Shown here: piece after piece, positions 22,945 through 33,534 of the stretch
Position numbering within the stretch: position 1 is the first letter of the stretch
How the letters are laid out: every line of letters begins with the position of its first letter
Assembly: GCA_021432635.1 (NCBI GenBank)
Contig: MU270052.1
Location: forward strand, 528,137 to 592,136
Length of the DNA: 64,000 nt
Origin: Thozetella sp. PMI_491
Taxonomy: Eukaryota; Ascomycota; Sordariomycetes; Chaetosphaeriales; Chaetosphaeriaceae
Reading direction: 5' to 3'
Translations under genes and position numbers: made by a program
Notes under the pieces: generated by a model
Told to the model about the DNA's origin: nothing
The model's input: only the letters and a program-made list of their open reading frames with translations
Database searches by the model: none

Positions 22945-23660
22945 ATGCTCTGCATGAACCGCCCCGAAGGCTTTGTAAGTCGCTCACCAGAGGCTCGAGG
23001 TAGCCGTGACTCGGTTGAAGCTGAGCTGACCCCCGGCACCAGAGCCTGTCCTCTACCATATCGGATGGGCTGCCCACGCAATGCCTTTTCGACGCCGTAT
23101 TGGTGCCGCTCCCAGCTTGGATTTATTTCGCAGCCCTCTTGCTGTGCGCTGTCATTTTCCCCTCGGCTCTCTCCTCTCAGAGGACCCCGCCGCCCCGGCG
23201 CTGGGTACAAAAAACCTTTGTCGTCGCCTACTACTTCTGCATCGGCGTGATCGTGCTGATGGAGTCAGTCGAGATCGGCCGCCTCGCCGCTGCTAGCCTC
23301 GGTGTGGGGCTCGTGCCCTTCATCTACGTTGGCTGCGCGGTGGCCTGCGCCTTGCAGGCTACCGATGGGCTCTGGGGCCATGCAAAAGGGTTCCAGGTCG
23401 CCGGGGCGCTGTTCTGGGCTCTGAGCCTGTGTATCACGTCCGTCAAGCTTGCAGCAGTAGTGCGGTTCGGCGTGACCGGACCGCTGGCGAGGCTGGATAC
23501 CGCATATCCCATCTCCGACCAGGTTACTGACCTGGCTGTCGAGTTGCCCTTTTACGCGCTCCTGGTCGCTCTGGAAGTCAGTCTCGTGTTCTTCCGGCCG
23601 GCAAGGCGAGATTCGATCGGCATGGCGAGGCTAGGGGATGGCATCGAGATGAAGCCTTGA
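22945..23660 (+). CDS. Small multi-pass membrane protein of unknown function, two exons
   Basis: Exon 1 22945-22974 (MLCMNRPEGF) and exon 2 23043-23660 are joined across a 68-nt intron with donor GTAAGT, branch GCTGAC and acceptor CAG, giving 215 residues. After a short hydrophilic start (SLSSTISDGLPTQCLF) there are about five hydrophobic segments: PAWIYFAALLLCAVIFPSAL, VVAYYFCIGVIVLMESVEI, LGVGLVPFIYVGCAVACAL, VAGALFWALSLCITSVKLAA and ELPFYALLVALEVSLVFF. The protein ends in a short basic/acidic tail. I do not recognise the family. The sizes of the segments and the mixed-charge loops are consistent with a real membrane protein, but function is unknown. If exon 1 were wrong, translation could begin at a codon nearer 23100. 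Confidence 0.62.
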
Positions 23661-24505
23661 AACCCCAGCTCGAGATCTAAGCCGGCCTGCGGTTTCTCAC
23701 CTAGGCGCATCCTAGGCGATTCTCAACAGCAACTAGCTATACAAGATATAAGCAGCGCCAGGCCGAGCACCCAGTACAAAACAATCTCAAGGGATGACGT
23801 GGAGAGGAGCAGCTCCTTCTCTCTACCCTCTTTCCCTCACGACCCTGCCATCCATCTTTGGTCCGTTCGGAAAGGATGAAGGCTGCAAAGGGTTGGCTGA
23901 GCCCTCGCAACTCACCACACGGAGGTGCGGCCAGGCCACCGGCCAGCACAGCGCCGGAGTTCGACATATCCTGCCTGCCAGCTTCGTGCACTGGATACTG
24001 ATCCGATGGCCCATGCCATGGATACGCTACCTTAACTCCATAACGACAAGAAGAGAGGGCTTGGAAATATCCAGAAGGGAGTGCACGCCAGGGAGATACA
24101 AGAGGCGCCAAGAATATGATTTCTTGTGACATTTTGGATGTTATAGATAGTCACAGAACCGGGACCAAGATATGAGGTGTCTCTACTACAACCCACATAA
24201 CTCCGTGCCAACAACTAACGTGACTGTCCGGCACGCTTCAAATGCTATCATACATAGATGTTACATCTCCCGTGAGACCATGTGATGCGTCCTTGACGTC
24301 GGCAGCTCAGCACCACTCCTAGTGCTGAGCCTCGACGACGAAACCAGCCCTAAACGACGCGCAAATCTGCAGTCGTCGGGGTTGACAGGGGAGCCGCAAG
24401 TAGAGATTTGTCTCAAGATGCTCCTCTGCCACCCGGATACGATCTCCACGCTCCTCAGCTGGAGCGGACGAGAGCTTTGGGTAGCATCGCCAGCACCCAG
24501 ACTCT
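23661..24505. other. Convergent 3' intergenic region, no gene seen
   Basis: This lies between the stop of the small membrane protein (plus) and the stop of the Zn2Cys6 factor (minus). It contains the two 3' flanks; nothing else was recognised. Confidence 0.4.
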
Positions 24506-25889
24506 TCAACTCATCATGCTCAGATGGCACTCTCGCGGCCAAGCAAGGTACTTTTCGTATTCCATAGGCACGCTATTGACCAATCGTTCCAGCCAGACGG
24601 GATTCATGACCTTCTTGGCCAGAAAATTGTTGTCCGACCCGAGAGCGAGAAATCCGGTGGCATACTCGATCAGAAAGAAATGTATTAATAGGAGGCGCGA
24701 GACATGATTGTCGTCGGCGGTGAAGGCAATGAATTCTTCATTGGTCGCCTCGGCGAGAACACCGTACAAGGTCGCCATGTCAGCGAATGCTAAATCAAGT
24801 CAGCATCGGCGCTTGAGCAGACGCAAAACAAGGGAAGCCTGAGTACCTTCAACCGTAGATGTCAGAGACAGCCTTGCCACCCTCTCTAGGGATGCGAGAA
24901 CCCCGAGCTGGAGTGTGCTTTGGCACAGCGGGGCCAGCGCTCGGAGGGAGGTCAGGAACGGGGTGACGACCGTCTCGGCATCCAGCGCCTTCAACGGATC
25001 CAAGACCGACACCATGGTCCTGACTGTGCTCATATGGCCTTCTCGAGAGAAGGACCGAAACAAAGACTCGCCAAGGTCCGGTATAGAGCTAGCGGCAACG
25101 ACTTGGCACCCGCGCGTCATGGACAGGAACTCGATCATGCCATCGGCCAGGTAAGAGGCCTGAAAGGTGAGGGCCATCATGGCCGCGAACCGAGCGTCGC
25201 CCTCAGCCTTGGACGTGCAAGGCCGTCCCAGAGCCTCGTTCAGCAACTTGATGGCTGTCACACGGTGGGTCAGGGCAGGCGCTGAGAAGCTGCCTTCGCT
25301 GCACAAGTCCAGGTGCGAGGCTGCCAGTCCCAGCATGGCGTGTATGAGGTAGTCATACTGGTGCGATGCATCTCGGTCAGCTCACCTGGGGGGGAAGGGG
25401 GGAAAAGCGGGCACGCGAAGAGGATCTCCTTACCCCGTGGGAAATGGTGGCTACGTCCTTCCAGATGGCGTCCCCGCGCAGCGGCAACGGCGGGTACGCC
25501 GTCACCAGGAAGTGCTGAAAGAATCGCAGGTCTTCCATGGTGAACAAGGTAGGCGTCGGTTGTAGGGTTCCTGCTGGCGCGGGCACCATCTCGTAAGACT
25601 GCGCTCTCGGGTACTCGCAGGCGAGACCCAGCCGCACGCAGTGGCCGCATTCCGGGAGCGTCTCTTGACACTTGACTTTTCTTCTCTTGCACTGCAGACA
25701 GCCACGTCTTGATTTGCGGTGCCCCTTTCTTGGGATGGGCTTCCGCCGGGCCTGGGTTGCGGAGTCCGTGCTCAGAGAGCCAGTGTCTGACGAGGCGGGC
25801 TCGACACTCGGCGACGAGACCCCCGAGAGGTCTTCCAATTTCGCCAAGGCCAAGTCATCCAGCGGGTCCTCAAAGTCTTCTTCCTGCAT
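24506..25889 (-). CDS. Zn2Cys6 fungal transcription factor (sterol-regulator/Upc2-like layout), three exons
   Basis: Exons 25434-25889, 24847-25357 and 24506-24789 (introns 76 and 57 nt) give 416 residues. The binuclear zinc cluster is CLQCKRRKVKCQETLPECGHC followed by a sixth Cys, at residues 64, 67, 74, 81, 84 and 91 (spacing 2-6-6-2-6). It is preceded by a basic RKPIPRKGHRKSRR stretch that would serve as nuclear signal and DNA contact. The middle region (YDYLIHAMLGLAASHLDL onward) is alpha-helical and resembles the compact regulatory domain of the Upc2/ECM22-like group, which is shorter than the classical fungal_trans domain. An acidic, S/T-rich N-terminal 45 residues may be an activation segment. 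Targets are unknown. The AA9 gene lies 1.5 kb upstream on the same strand, but nothing in sequence proves a regulatory link. Confidence 0.82.
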
Positions 25890-27349
25890 CGTAGGGAGCC
25901 AGGGGGGCGGGGTCTGCTGAGGCGCCCTCTGTCGCCGTAGGAATTTATGCCGCGGGACTCAATCAATGTCTCTATAAGACGCTTGTTGCGGCGATTATGG
26001 CTGCGTGTGTGGCTGAAGCTGAGGCTGTCTTCCACGCTTTTCAGCCGCTCTAGTTTAACAAAAGGAGTAATGCGGGGAGATGTCGCGCCGAGACACTATA
26101 TGCCCTTAGAGATCTTAGTTAGGAAGAGGAGCCAGGATAAGCCCCCCCCCTGGCAATGATCGGCCAGCTCACCACAGAAACCATATTTTGACGACGGCTT
26201 GAAGCTGACAAGACATCTGATACAAAGCGGCATGTTTCCTTGTCACCCCTTGCACTTTGATGGCAACACCAAATAGTAAGCACGGACAGCACGGTAGGAC
26301 TACCACGAATGTGGCTGCCGCCACCTGCCCCGGTGTGGAGAGAAACCTCGACATTCTCTGCCCTTTGCATCCATGATTCCATTCACGCCTGTCTCGGCCC
26401 TCCGTGTTGAGCATCAACTCGGTCTTATTAACACCAACAACCGTGAATCCAATCTCTCGATGCGTTCCTCAAAGCACCATTATGACCTATCATCCCTTGA
26501 TTTTTTTTCCTGGCTGGAAGATAATTAGATGTAGGTTTTGATTCGCTCAGTGAAGCAGTGACCGCCTATCAAAGTCATCAGGCTTGGCTTGCAATTTTCG
26601 GTGCCAAAAGAGTCAAGCACCGTTTGTTACAGGTTTCAACCCGAGTAGTTAGGATTCGTACACGTATCTTTATGTCTACTCTGATCTCGCTGTGTACCTA
26701 TACATGCAAGGACTCCGGTTGGCGGCGCTGATAGTTGGGGGTACTACTAAAGGTTGATACCGGGTGCATTAAGCAACATCCACACCATCACTCACCCGTG
26801 GACACTTGAGGGATGCACAAAAATCAGTCTCCTAGTCGGTCAAATAGAGTCTTCTTGATATACAGTGAACCGCTTATTAGAACTAGCCCCATAAGCCTCG
26901 ACCTGGAAAGTCATGGAAATCATGGTAAAGTTGATATACAGCTTGGGCTTTGACACAGCTTCGTAGAAACGTCCTTAGTGGTCCTTGGTACTTTCATAGG
27001 GCGAACATATTCATCTAAATCGGATATTACCTTGGACGCTATTGCACTTTCTCTGCTTCGAAGGACTACATTATGCCCAGAGCCGGAGCTGTCTCCCCTG
27101 GCCTGTATGGCCAGCAAACCTGCGCGCGAAATGGGACGGATGACCACCTCCACTATTTTACGATTAAGCACCTTTCATCTTGAGATAAATACAATATCCT
27201 CAGGGTAATTTCCTATTCGCAAATTCATAACAACACGAAGAAGCATCCCGTCGAACTGTGTAACTGCCCGACTCCTTGCTGAGAATGGTATGCATCAAGA
27301 ACAACGCGCCGCAGAAAAGAAATGTCAAATTTGGCCCCTGTAGAGATTC
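25890..27349. other. Intergenic region, comparatively AT-rich
   Basis: This is the promoter side of the Zn2Cys6 gene and the 3' side of the AA9 gene. From about 26400 the sequence is clearly more AT-rich than the coding regions, with T runs (26499-26508). No TE open frame, RNA gene or repeat family was recognised. Confidence 0.4.
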
Positions 27350-28051
27350 TTAGTTACCATCCCATACTGGTGGGCCCGGCATCACGTAGGCTGCAGGCTT
27401 GGAAGCCCACTTGTCGTAATGGATGCCAGGGTCCTGAGCGTCGTAGATGCCTGGAATCTTAACCAACGGGCTAGGGTTGCCACCGCCTTCTCCCGTAATG
27501 TGAAGCTGGGTGCACTCAATGTAGAACTGGGCTCGGTTCTTGTGTCCCTCGTGGAGGCCGATGTGCTCGACACGGACGAGATACTCGCCTGGCGGGATCT
27601 TGGGCGGGATGGTGAACTCGAGACGGTCCTTCTGGTACGAGCACCAGTTGCCGTCGCTGCCCGGGTTCTTGCCGCAGAGGCCGATCTCGTAGGCCTTGAA
27701 CCAGTCGCCAGACCCGTCATAGTCTTTGACGCTGGTTCCATTCGGTGCCTGGGACATGTAAACAAAGCCCGGGCCCGGATGCTCGATGAACTCGTTGTTG
27801 AAGAGCTTGAAGCCAATCTTGTCGCCGGCCTTGACGTCGTACGTCTTCGTGCTGCCCGGCTTGGCTCCCTTGTTGCAGCGCAAATCGTTGGTCGTCACGA
27901 TGTCCGGGAAGGCCGGGTTGTATGAGTTGCTGTTACGGCGGAAGTAATCGTACTCACCACCGATACGCTTTCCATTGACAATGAGGATGTTAAAGATGTA
28001 GTGGGCGTCGGCCACGGCCGCGCCCAGGGTGAGGAGAGCGAGCAGCTTCAT
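27350..28051 (-). CDS. AA9 lytic polysaccharide monooxygenase (former GH61), single module
   Basis: Single exon, 233 residues from the ATG at 28051. An upstream in-frame ATG at 28132 would bury the signal peptide and is rejected. The signal peptide MKLLALLTLGAAVADA is followed by His17 as the mature N-terminal copper ligand (HYIFN). The second histidine-brace ligand is His91 in EHPGPGFVYM. The distal part HEGHKNRAQFYIECTQL supplies the second-sphere His167, Gln175 and the axial Tyr177. Cysteines at 59, 126, 137 and 180 would form the usual disulfides. AA9 enzymes oxidatively cleave cellulose or beta-glucans using copper and a reductant or peroxide, outside the cell. There is no CBM1 or long linker, so substrate targeting depends on the catalytic face alone. 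Regioselectivity (C1 or C4) cannot be judged from sequence by eye. Confidence 0.93.
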   Translation of the reverse strand: MKLLALLTLGAAVADAHYIFNILIVNGKRIGGEYDYFRRNSNSYNPAFPDIVTTNDLRCNKGAKPGSTKTYDVKAGDKIGFKLFNNEFIEHPGPGFVYMSQAPNGTSVKDYDGSGDWFKAYEIGLCGKNPGSDGNWCSYQKDRLEFTIPPKIPPGEYLVRVEHIGLHEGHKNRAQFYIECTQLHITGEGGGNPSPLVKIPGIYDAQDPGIHYDKWASKPAAYVMPGPPVWDGN

Positions 28052-30500
28052 GATGAGCTCCCGTGAGACAACCGAAGTCTGCGCACTTGGAATGCCACAG
28101 ATTTCACTCTCTATAGTCACTCCTAGGATCAAGAAGCGTTTAAGTAAACCAGAAACTTGTTCCCTTCTGTCGGTTGCGAACTGTCACTGCCGTGCTGGGC
28201 TATATTACCCGTCGGCCCTGTCGGCCTCCTCCCCAATGACGATAAGCGCCAAGATGTTTTGATAGAACGGGGAGGCCTTCGACGAACTTATTACCGGCCA
28301 TGAATACAAGAACTAAGCGAGCTCATCTGCCGAAAATGCGGGGCGAGTATTGCTCTAAAGTGCGCCGCGTCCTCCGCATCCAACGCTCCCAATGAGTGTC
28401 AGTTTGCCAAGGCGAACTTAGAGTTTCCCCAGATTCACGCACTATATCTATATACAAACACATGTCCTTTAACCACGGAAATGCCACCTGAGGATCATGT
28501 CGTTGTTTCCTCTTGCGACGCCAAGAAAAGCCAGTAGGATTGGGGAACCCCCTCGTCATAAATGCATACTCAACCATCAACATTGGAAGGGGTGGGGATG
28601 CATTGTATTGCCGCTCGTTTACCTATACTGGCAATTGAAAGTAACAACGCAGCAGGAAACTCTGGGACCATGAAGCTGGAGTCGAGGGCATGGCGTCCGT
28701 GGATGGCACGGCTCGGCTCCCGTGTTGACCTCTACGAACCCTTCCCACTTCTTGTTTCCAGGCTACGTCATGCTTCTACATGCTACGTATGCTATCGACG
28801 CATATGGTTTGATGGTATAGGCCTTCCATGAGCACAATACACTAGTATATAAGTTCCAAGGGCACACTGGCTGTGGTCGCCCTAGTTAGAAACCGACGTG
28901 TTCAGCGTTAAACTCATCTCTTTCCGCATACCTTAGACAATACGGTAATATCTTCGTCTCCCGGATATGTTCTCAGTGACATCACGTGCCTGTTCTCTTG
29001 AACAGTATCTTCTAAACTCAAGCACGACGAGTCATTAGCAATTATATGTCACGATTTGACAGCATCAATAACGTTACAGAGCCTAGTTAGGTTAGAGTTG
29101 CAAGCAAGCCCCGGCCCAACGTTGACAAGCGATACCAGCTTGAGTCTCTTGAGTTTCGCATCAACAGTCCTCCAGTCTTGGATTTATTCCTAGTTTAGTT
29201 AGTCGAACTTGTACGCTATCAATTGATTTCCCACACAAGTTTTACGGACCTTCTGACTGGCGTGAGTTCCGTATATTCTAGCGAAGATGGCCGGAAGTGA
29301 GCCAAGGCGTCATAGCAATAGGCGTAATTTTTTCAATTATCACTGGATTTACTATCTACGAAGCTCCGAACATTGACCTTTGAATATCGCTGTCCTTGGA
29401 AGTCTTCCTTGCCCTTCTGCCCTTCTCACCGCAAAACGACTATCTGTGCGTAGGAAGGTTGGAAGCTCTCATTGCGTACCAAACCCGCTGCCTATGTAAC
29501 CAACCATTCATGATACCCATGTATTTCGATGCGGCGACCGACATGACCAGGGGTAAAGCGTAGCTAAGAATAGGGGTCTAGAATAGGGGCTACGGTATCA
29601 CCGCCGCGCGGGGGTATTAACCAGGGTATAGCAGAATGCTCTAGATGCTCGAAAGATCCACCGCGCTAGACTGGGAGTTGAATATGAATTATCGATGAAT
29701 AAATTCGTACGTGAGCAAACGTTCCTGGAAATCGAGCATCGGACAGATGAATGCTAGGCTCTACGGATAGCATCGTGCTGGCCGGCCGAGACGGAGGTCA
29801 TGGCCTTCTCACTAAACGGATTGAGATATCCCATCCTCAAGCCGCTCGTCACAGAGCTGGCTCTATCTCGCCCGAGGCTTATCTTATCCTAACTTTCTGG
29901 GCCTACCCTTCACGGCGTCGCAGGTGCCAAAGACGAGGTTCGTATCTCTAACCGCCCGCTACAGCTGATAACCACATCCAGGTTGAGTTATGGTACACAT
30001 TACGATTCTCACGCAGGGAGCCAGGCGCATTGCCGGGGTGGCCGCCGGGCAGGAACACACCCAGGTCGATAGTGGACTGTGAGAGGCCGGAGAGGCTTGA
30101 GAGGCTATCCGATACCTTGGTATCGAGGTCAAGATAGGATTGTTTTTGTGGGGCCTTACTGCCCCCATGACTGATCATGGAATCCTTCCAACTATGCGAA
30201 TTGACCAGGTGCTGAGCCGTGCAAGCTGGGCGAGGATTACGATGCAGAAACCTTACGGTTTGGCCTCCCAGGGTTCTAAGCAGTCTGACCCAACCAAGCC
30301 AACCCGTTGCTAGTCATGGAACCCAGCGGCTTCTGCAGGAGTACAGCATGGTGCCCTCGTCAGATAATACGACCCTCCTCGCTTCTTGAATCCTGGGCCG
30401 CCCCTTTCCTGGAAGGTGGGCCAGTCTGGCTCTAGCCTCGTGTCCGTCCACGCTTGGTGGCTAGGCGAACTCGCCAGTCAGGAGGGGAGGTTCCAGAACC
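28052..30500. other. Intergenic region, left part of the long gene desert (comparatively AT-rich)
   Basis: This holds the AA9 promoter at its left edge. Beyond it the sequence to about 29750 is noticeably richer in A and T than the rest of the desert, with no open frame of interest. A strong TATATAAG occurs on the plus strand at 28846-28853 but no coding sequence follows. No transposon ends, RNA genes or tandem arrays were recognised. Confidence 0.4.
28198..28206 (-). promoter_or_regulatory. Candidate TATA element of the AA9 gene
   Basis: On the minus strand the sequence reads GGTAATATAGCC about 150 nt upstream of the AA9 start codon. This is a reasonable distance for a TATA-driven, carbon-regulated secreted-enzyme gene with a leader near 100 nt. 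It is positional evidence only. Confidence 0.3.
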
Positions 30501-31404
30501 CCTAAACGCGCCTCTCGCCGGGCATTGCGCCGACGATCCGAAAGAGGGTGTTTTGATTCAGATGTGATGATGACGAGGGTGCCGGGCGGTCGGCCTTGAG
30601 CGCTGCCAACGCTCGCCCCATGCCGTGCCGCCGTAACCTTCTCCCATGCGTGGCAAGGGGGCCCTCCTAAAACGAAATTGCCGGTGAGCGGCCCGACCCA
30701 ACAGGATGCGCCGGTGTGGCAGATGGCGCAGCCCGGCCGCCCTCACAAGACCCGCCAACAGGACTCCGTAGGCGCGCTTCAGCGGCAATTAGGGGACACC
30801 AAGACGGAGGAGCAGGGCTTTGGGGGTGGTGTTGCACCCCTGCTGCGCCCTCCGCTGGCCTGTTTCACGGGCGGCCGAACGTCCTAGCGAACCCCCTTCC
30901 CCTCTGACTCCCCTCCCCCCTCCCCTCCTCAAAACGAACTGCCCTTCTTGTGAAGTCACGCCTGGCCAAATGCCCTTCAGTGAGCACGTTTGCCGGCCAC
31001 CCACGAGGCCGCGGAAGATAGCGTCAAGCGGATGGAGGCGGCGCAGCTAACATGAGCAGATCTATGATTGCAAGCCAAAATCCTGCGGCGATGACCAAAG
31101 TTCCCTGCATTCTTCTATAGGGAAGAAATCGTCGGCATCGACGGCTGTGCCACTGCTAGTAGGAAACAACGACCAGCTGAAAGATTTCGAGCTGCGAGGA
31201 AGGCTGAGTGTCAGCCACGCCGATAGGGCGGAAACCGTAGTGATTGCGAGCATTCAGCCACACCTTACAAACCCTCGTCCTCCCCTTCCCCCCTCCCCTT
31301 CCCAAACGAGGACCACCCACCCTTTGGGGAACGACGTTGCACAGGAGGATCTGGCCAGCAGGTACTCCGCAGACCCCCTAATGACAGTGGCGCACGGCAG
31401 AACT

Positions 31405-31438
31405 GTGGAGCGTGGAGCGTGGAGCGTGGCGCGTGGAG
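31405..31438. repeat. Short tandem repeat, unit CGTGGAG (about 5 copies)
   Basis: Nearly perfect consecutive copies of the 7-mer CGTGGAG are visible, with one copy reading CGTGGCG. It lies in non-coding DNA. The length not divisible by three and the lack of a host reading frame argue against a coding repeat. Confidence 0.85.
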
Positions 31439-32407
31439 CCCAAACCGTAGAATTGTCCTTTCTGACCGACGGCAGAGGTTGGTGTTACCTTGGAGGGAGA
31501 TAGAGAGAGGGAGAGGCTGCCGTCAGCATGGCACCAGGAGGGCCGTCTGGTCCCGGGGTGAGCGATGCCGTGTCCGACGTGCTGCGTCACTACTGGAGAA
31601 CCAGGGAGCAGTCGCTGCGGTAGGGATGCACTCTGCGCACAAAACGAGCACCTGGTATGCCAACAGCGCCGCAGAAGATCAGAAGGTCCCGTGGCTCCCG
31701 TGACAAATGCCCAAAAGGGGCGACGCCTGCCCGTCCTCTGGCAGAGTTCCAGACTTCTGCCTCCCCCGGCAGAGCTGCCCAGAGCGTTCGGGATCGGTGC
31801 ACGGAGGGTCAATGCCCCGCCGGCACAGGGAGCGCGTGAGGCGCCGGGACGTTGGAGAACGGCTCTGCTGGCTCCCTACGAGGGCAGCGCCGGGCTCGCC
31901 ACCGGGTAAGTGTGGTCAGGAGGGTAGGTTGGGTCCAGCCTCCCCCCACCCGCAGCGCGGGACCGTGCAGCGACTCGGAAGGCGTTCCAGGGTAGGCACA
32001 TTTAACCGGCGCTTTAGCCTGCGTCGACCAGTGTGCCTCGCTCTGCGCGGCACTTGGGTGAGTGGTGAGGAAGTAGCGGTCAGCTGAGAGAGAGGACCCT
32101 GGAGCTTCGTTCCGGACCCGGGCCCTTGGTACCATAGTACAGTTCTTCTGCGACGGGCGTGACATGGGATGGCGTGATAGGGCGCGCGGGGGTCTCTAGT
32201 ATTTCATTACGTCTTGTCACGGAGTTGACAGGCGCTGGCGCCTTCTCCCCTCCTCTTCCCTTTGGGGATTGCATGCTCGTCTCCAGAAGACGGAGCCGGC
32301 CGGACGGGCTGCGCGCCGGCAACGTGGAATCAATTTACACCATCGGACCGTTTCTTTGGCTCTGACGTTGGGATGCTGCCGAAAAGGGTGGCAGCCTGCG
32401 TCCCCCT

Positions 32408-32426
32408 CCCCCCCCCCCGGGGGGGG
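32408..32426. repeat. C11-G8 homopolymer block (perfect inverted repeat)
   Basis: Eleven consecutive C are followed directly by eight G and then an A/T-rich AAAATAAATAAATT segment. Either strand could fold back on itself. Confidence 0.9.
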
Positions 32427-33513
32427 AAAATAAATAAATTTCACCCCAGAAAAATTCAGCGCTGTTGATTTGCGATTTTCCGGGGTGCAGGCCACCCCCT
32501 TGCCGGCGATCTGTACACTCTATTATTCAGCCCTGAACTTCTATTTTAACTTCGTCAGTGCAGGTGCCAAGACTGTGGTGTCTCGCTTCAACACTGAAGG
32601 GTTCGTTTCCTCCTACTCGATATGTTTGCAAGGGACCCTACCAGCCCGGAGAGTGCCTCGTTTGGACCCAACCGAGTGGCCCCCTCAAGCTGCCCCCGTT
32701 GGCAGCTCGCCTCCTCCGACACCAAGGATGCGGTGGGAGCGGGAGATCGCTGGCCCCGAGTTTGCGCCGAATGTCCAACTTGGAGGCAACGGGTGTCTGG
32801 ATCGTCGAAACCCGGTGTCTTGTACAGAAGACTTACTCGGTACGGAAATCATGTATCTCATTGTGCAAGAGACTTTGGTTTGGGGGCCTCTTCCACTCCT
32901 ACCGCACCCCGTAGGACTCGTCAAATCCTCGTAGATCACCAAAGGACCTCCCTCCCCTTGTCTTCAAAAAGCCAGGCGACGGGGATCGGTCCCGAAGCAG
33001 CCAGGGCTTCATATTGTGGTAGAGTTGCCGCCACCCATCATCCGGATGTCTCATACAATCATTGGCCAAGCCTGTCATCAATCAACAAAATCACGGTTGC
33101 TGTGCTCGCCCTGCAGGGGGAAGGCTGGGCCCTCCCTCCCGTCAATTACGGTGTTGATGTCCGGGGACACCCCCCATGACCGTCCCCGCCGCCTTCGCTT
33201 ATGGTGAGGGTGGTCAGAGGCTCTCGTTCTGACCAACCTACGTAGATCTTGTCATGACCTAGTCCGGCGAGAAAGGCACGGTCCGACGCATTAGACCCCC
33301 TCCTGTGCCCCCCTCCAATCGGCGGCAGGTGCGCGCCATGAAGCCCCGACTGGCGGCAGGATAGGAAAATGCCACCGTTATCTGGCGTTGCCAACACCCG
33401 CGCGGTAGAGCACGCACTGTCGCAGCCGGGACCGTACCATGAGAAAAGTCCCGGCCGCTGCACCTCGTCGAGATGGAGGGTCGGCCTCGAGGTTGCACTA
33501 TCAGAATAGCCCA

Positions 33514-33534
33514 GGGGGGGGGGGGGGGGGGGGG
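33514..33534. repeat. Poly-G run of 21 bases
   Basis: Twenty-one uninterrupted G on the plus strand. The length may be inexact, because such runs are prone to sequencing and assembly slippage. Confidence 0.9.

Noticed and set aside
28052-28132. Upstream ATG of the AA9 gene extending the protein by 27 residues
   Set aside because: It would place the hydrophobic signal peptide internally and prevent the N-terminal histidine from being exposed.
28052-30000. Comparatively AT-rich stretch suspected to be a RIP-mutated transposon
   Set aside because: No terminal repeats, no remnant polymerase or transposase similarity by eye, and the AT bias is mild.
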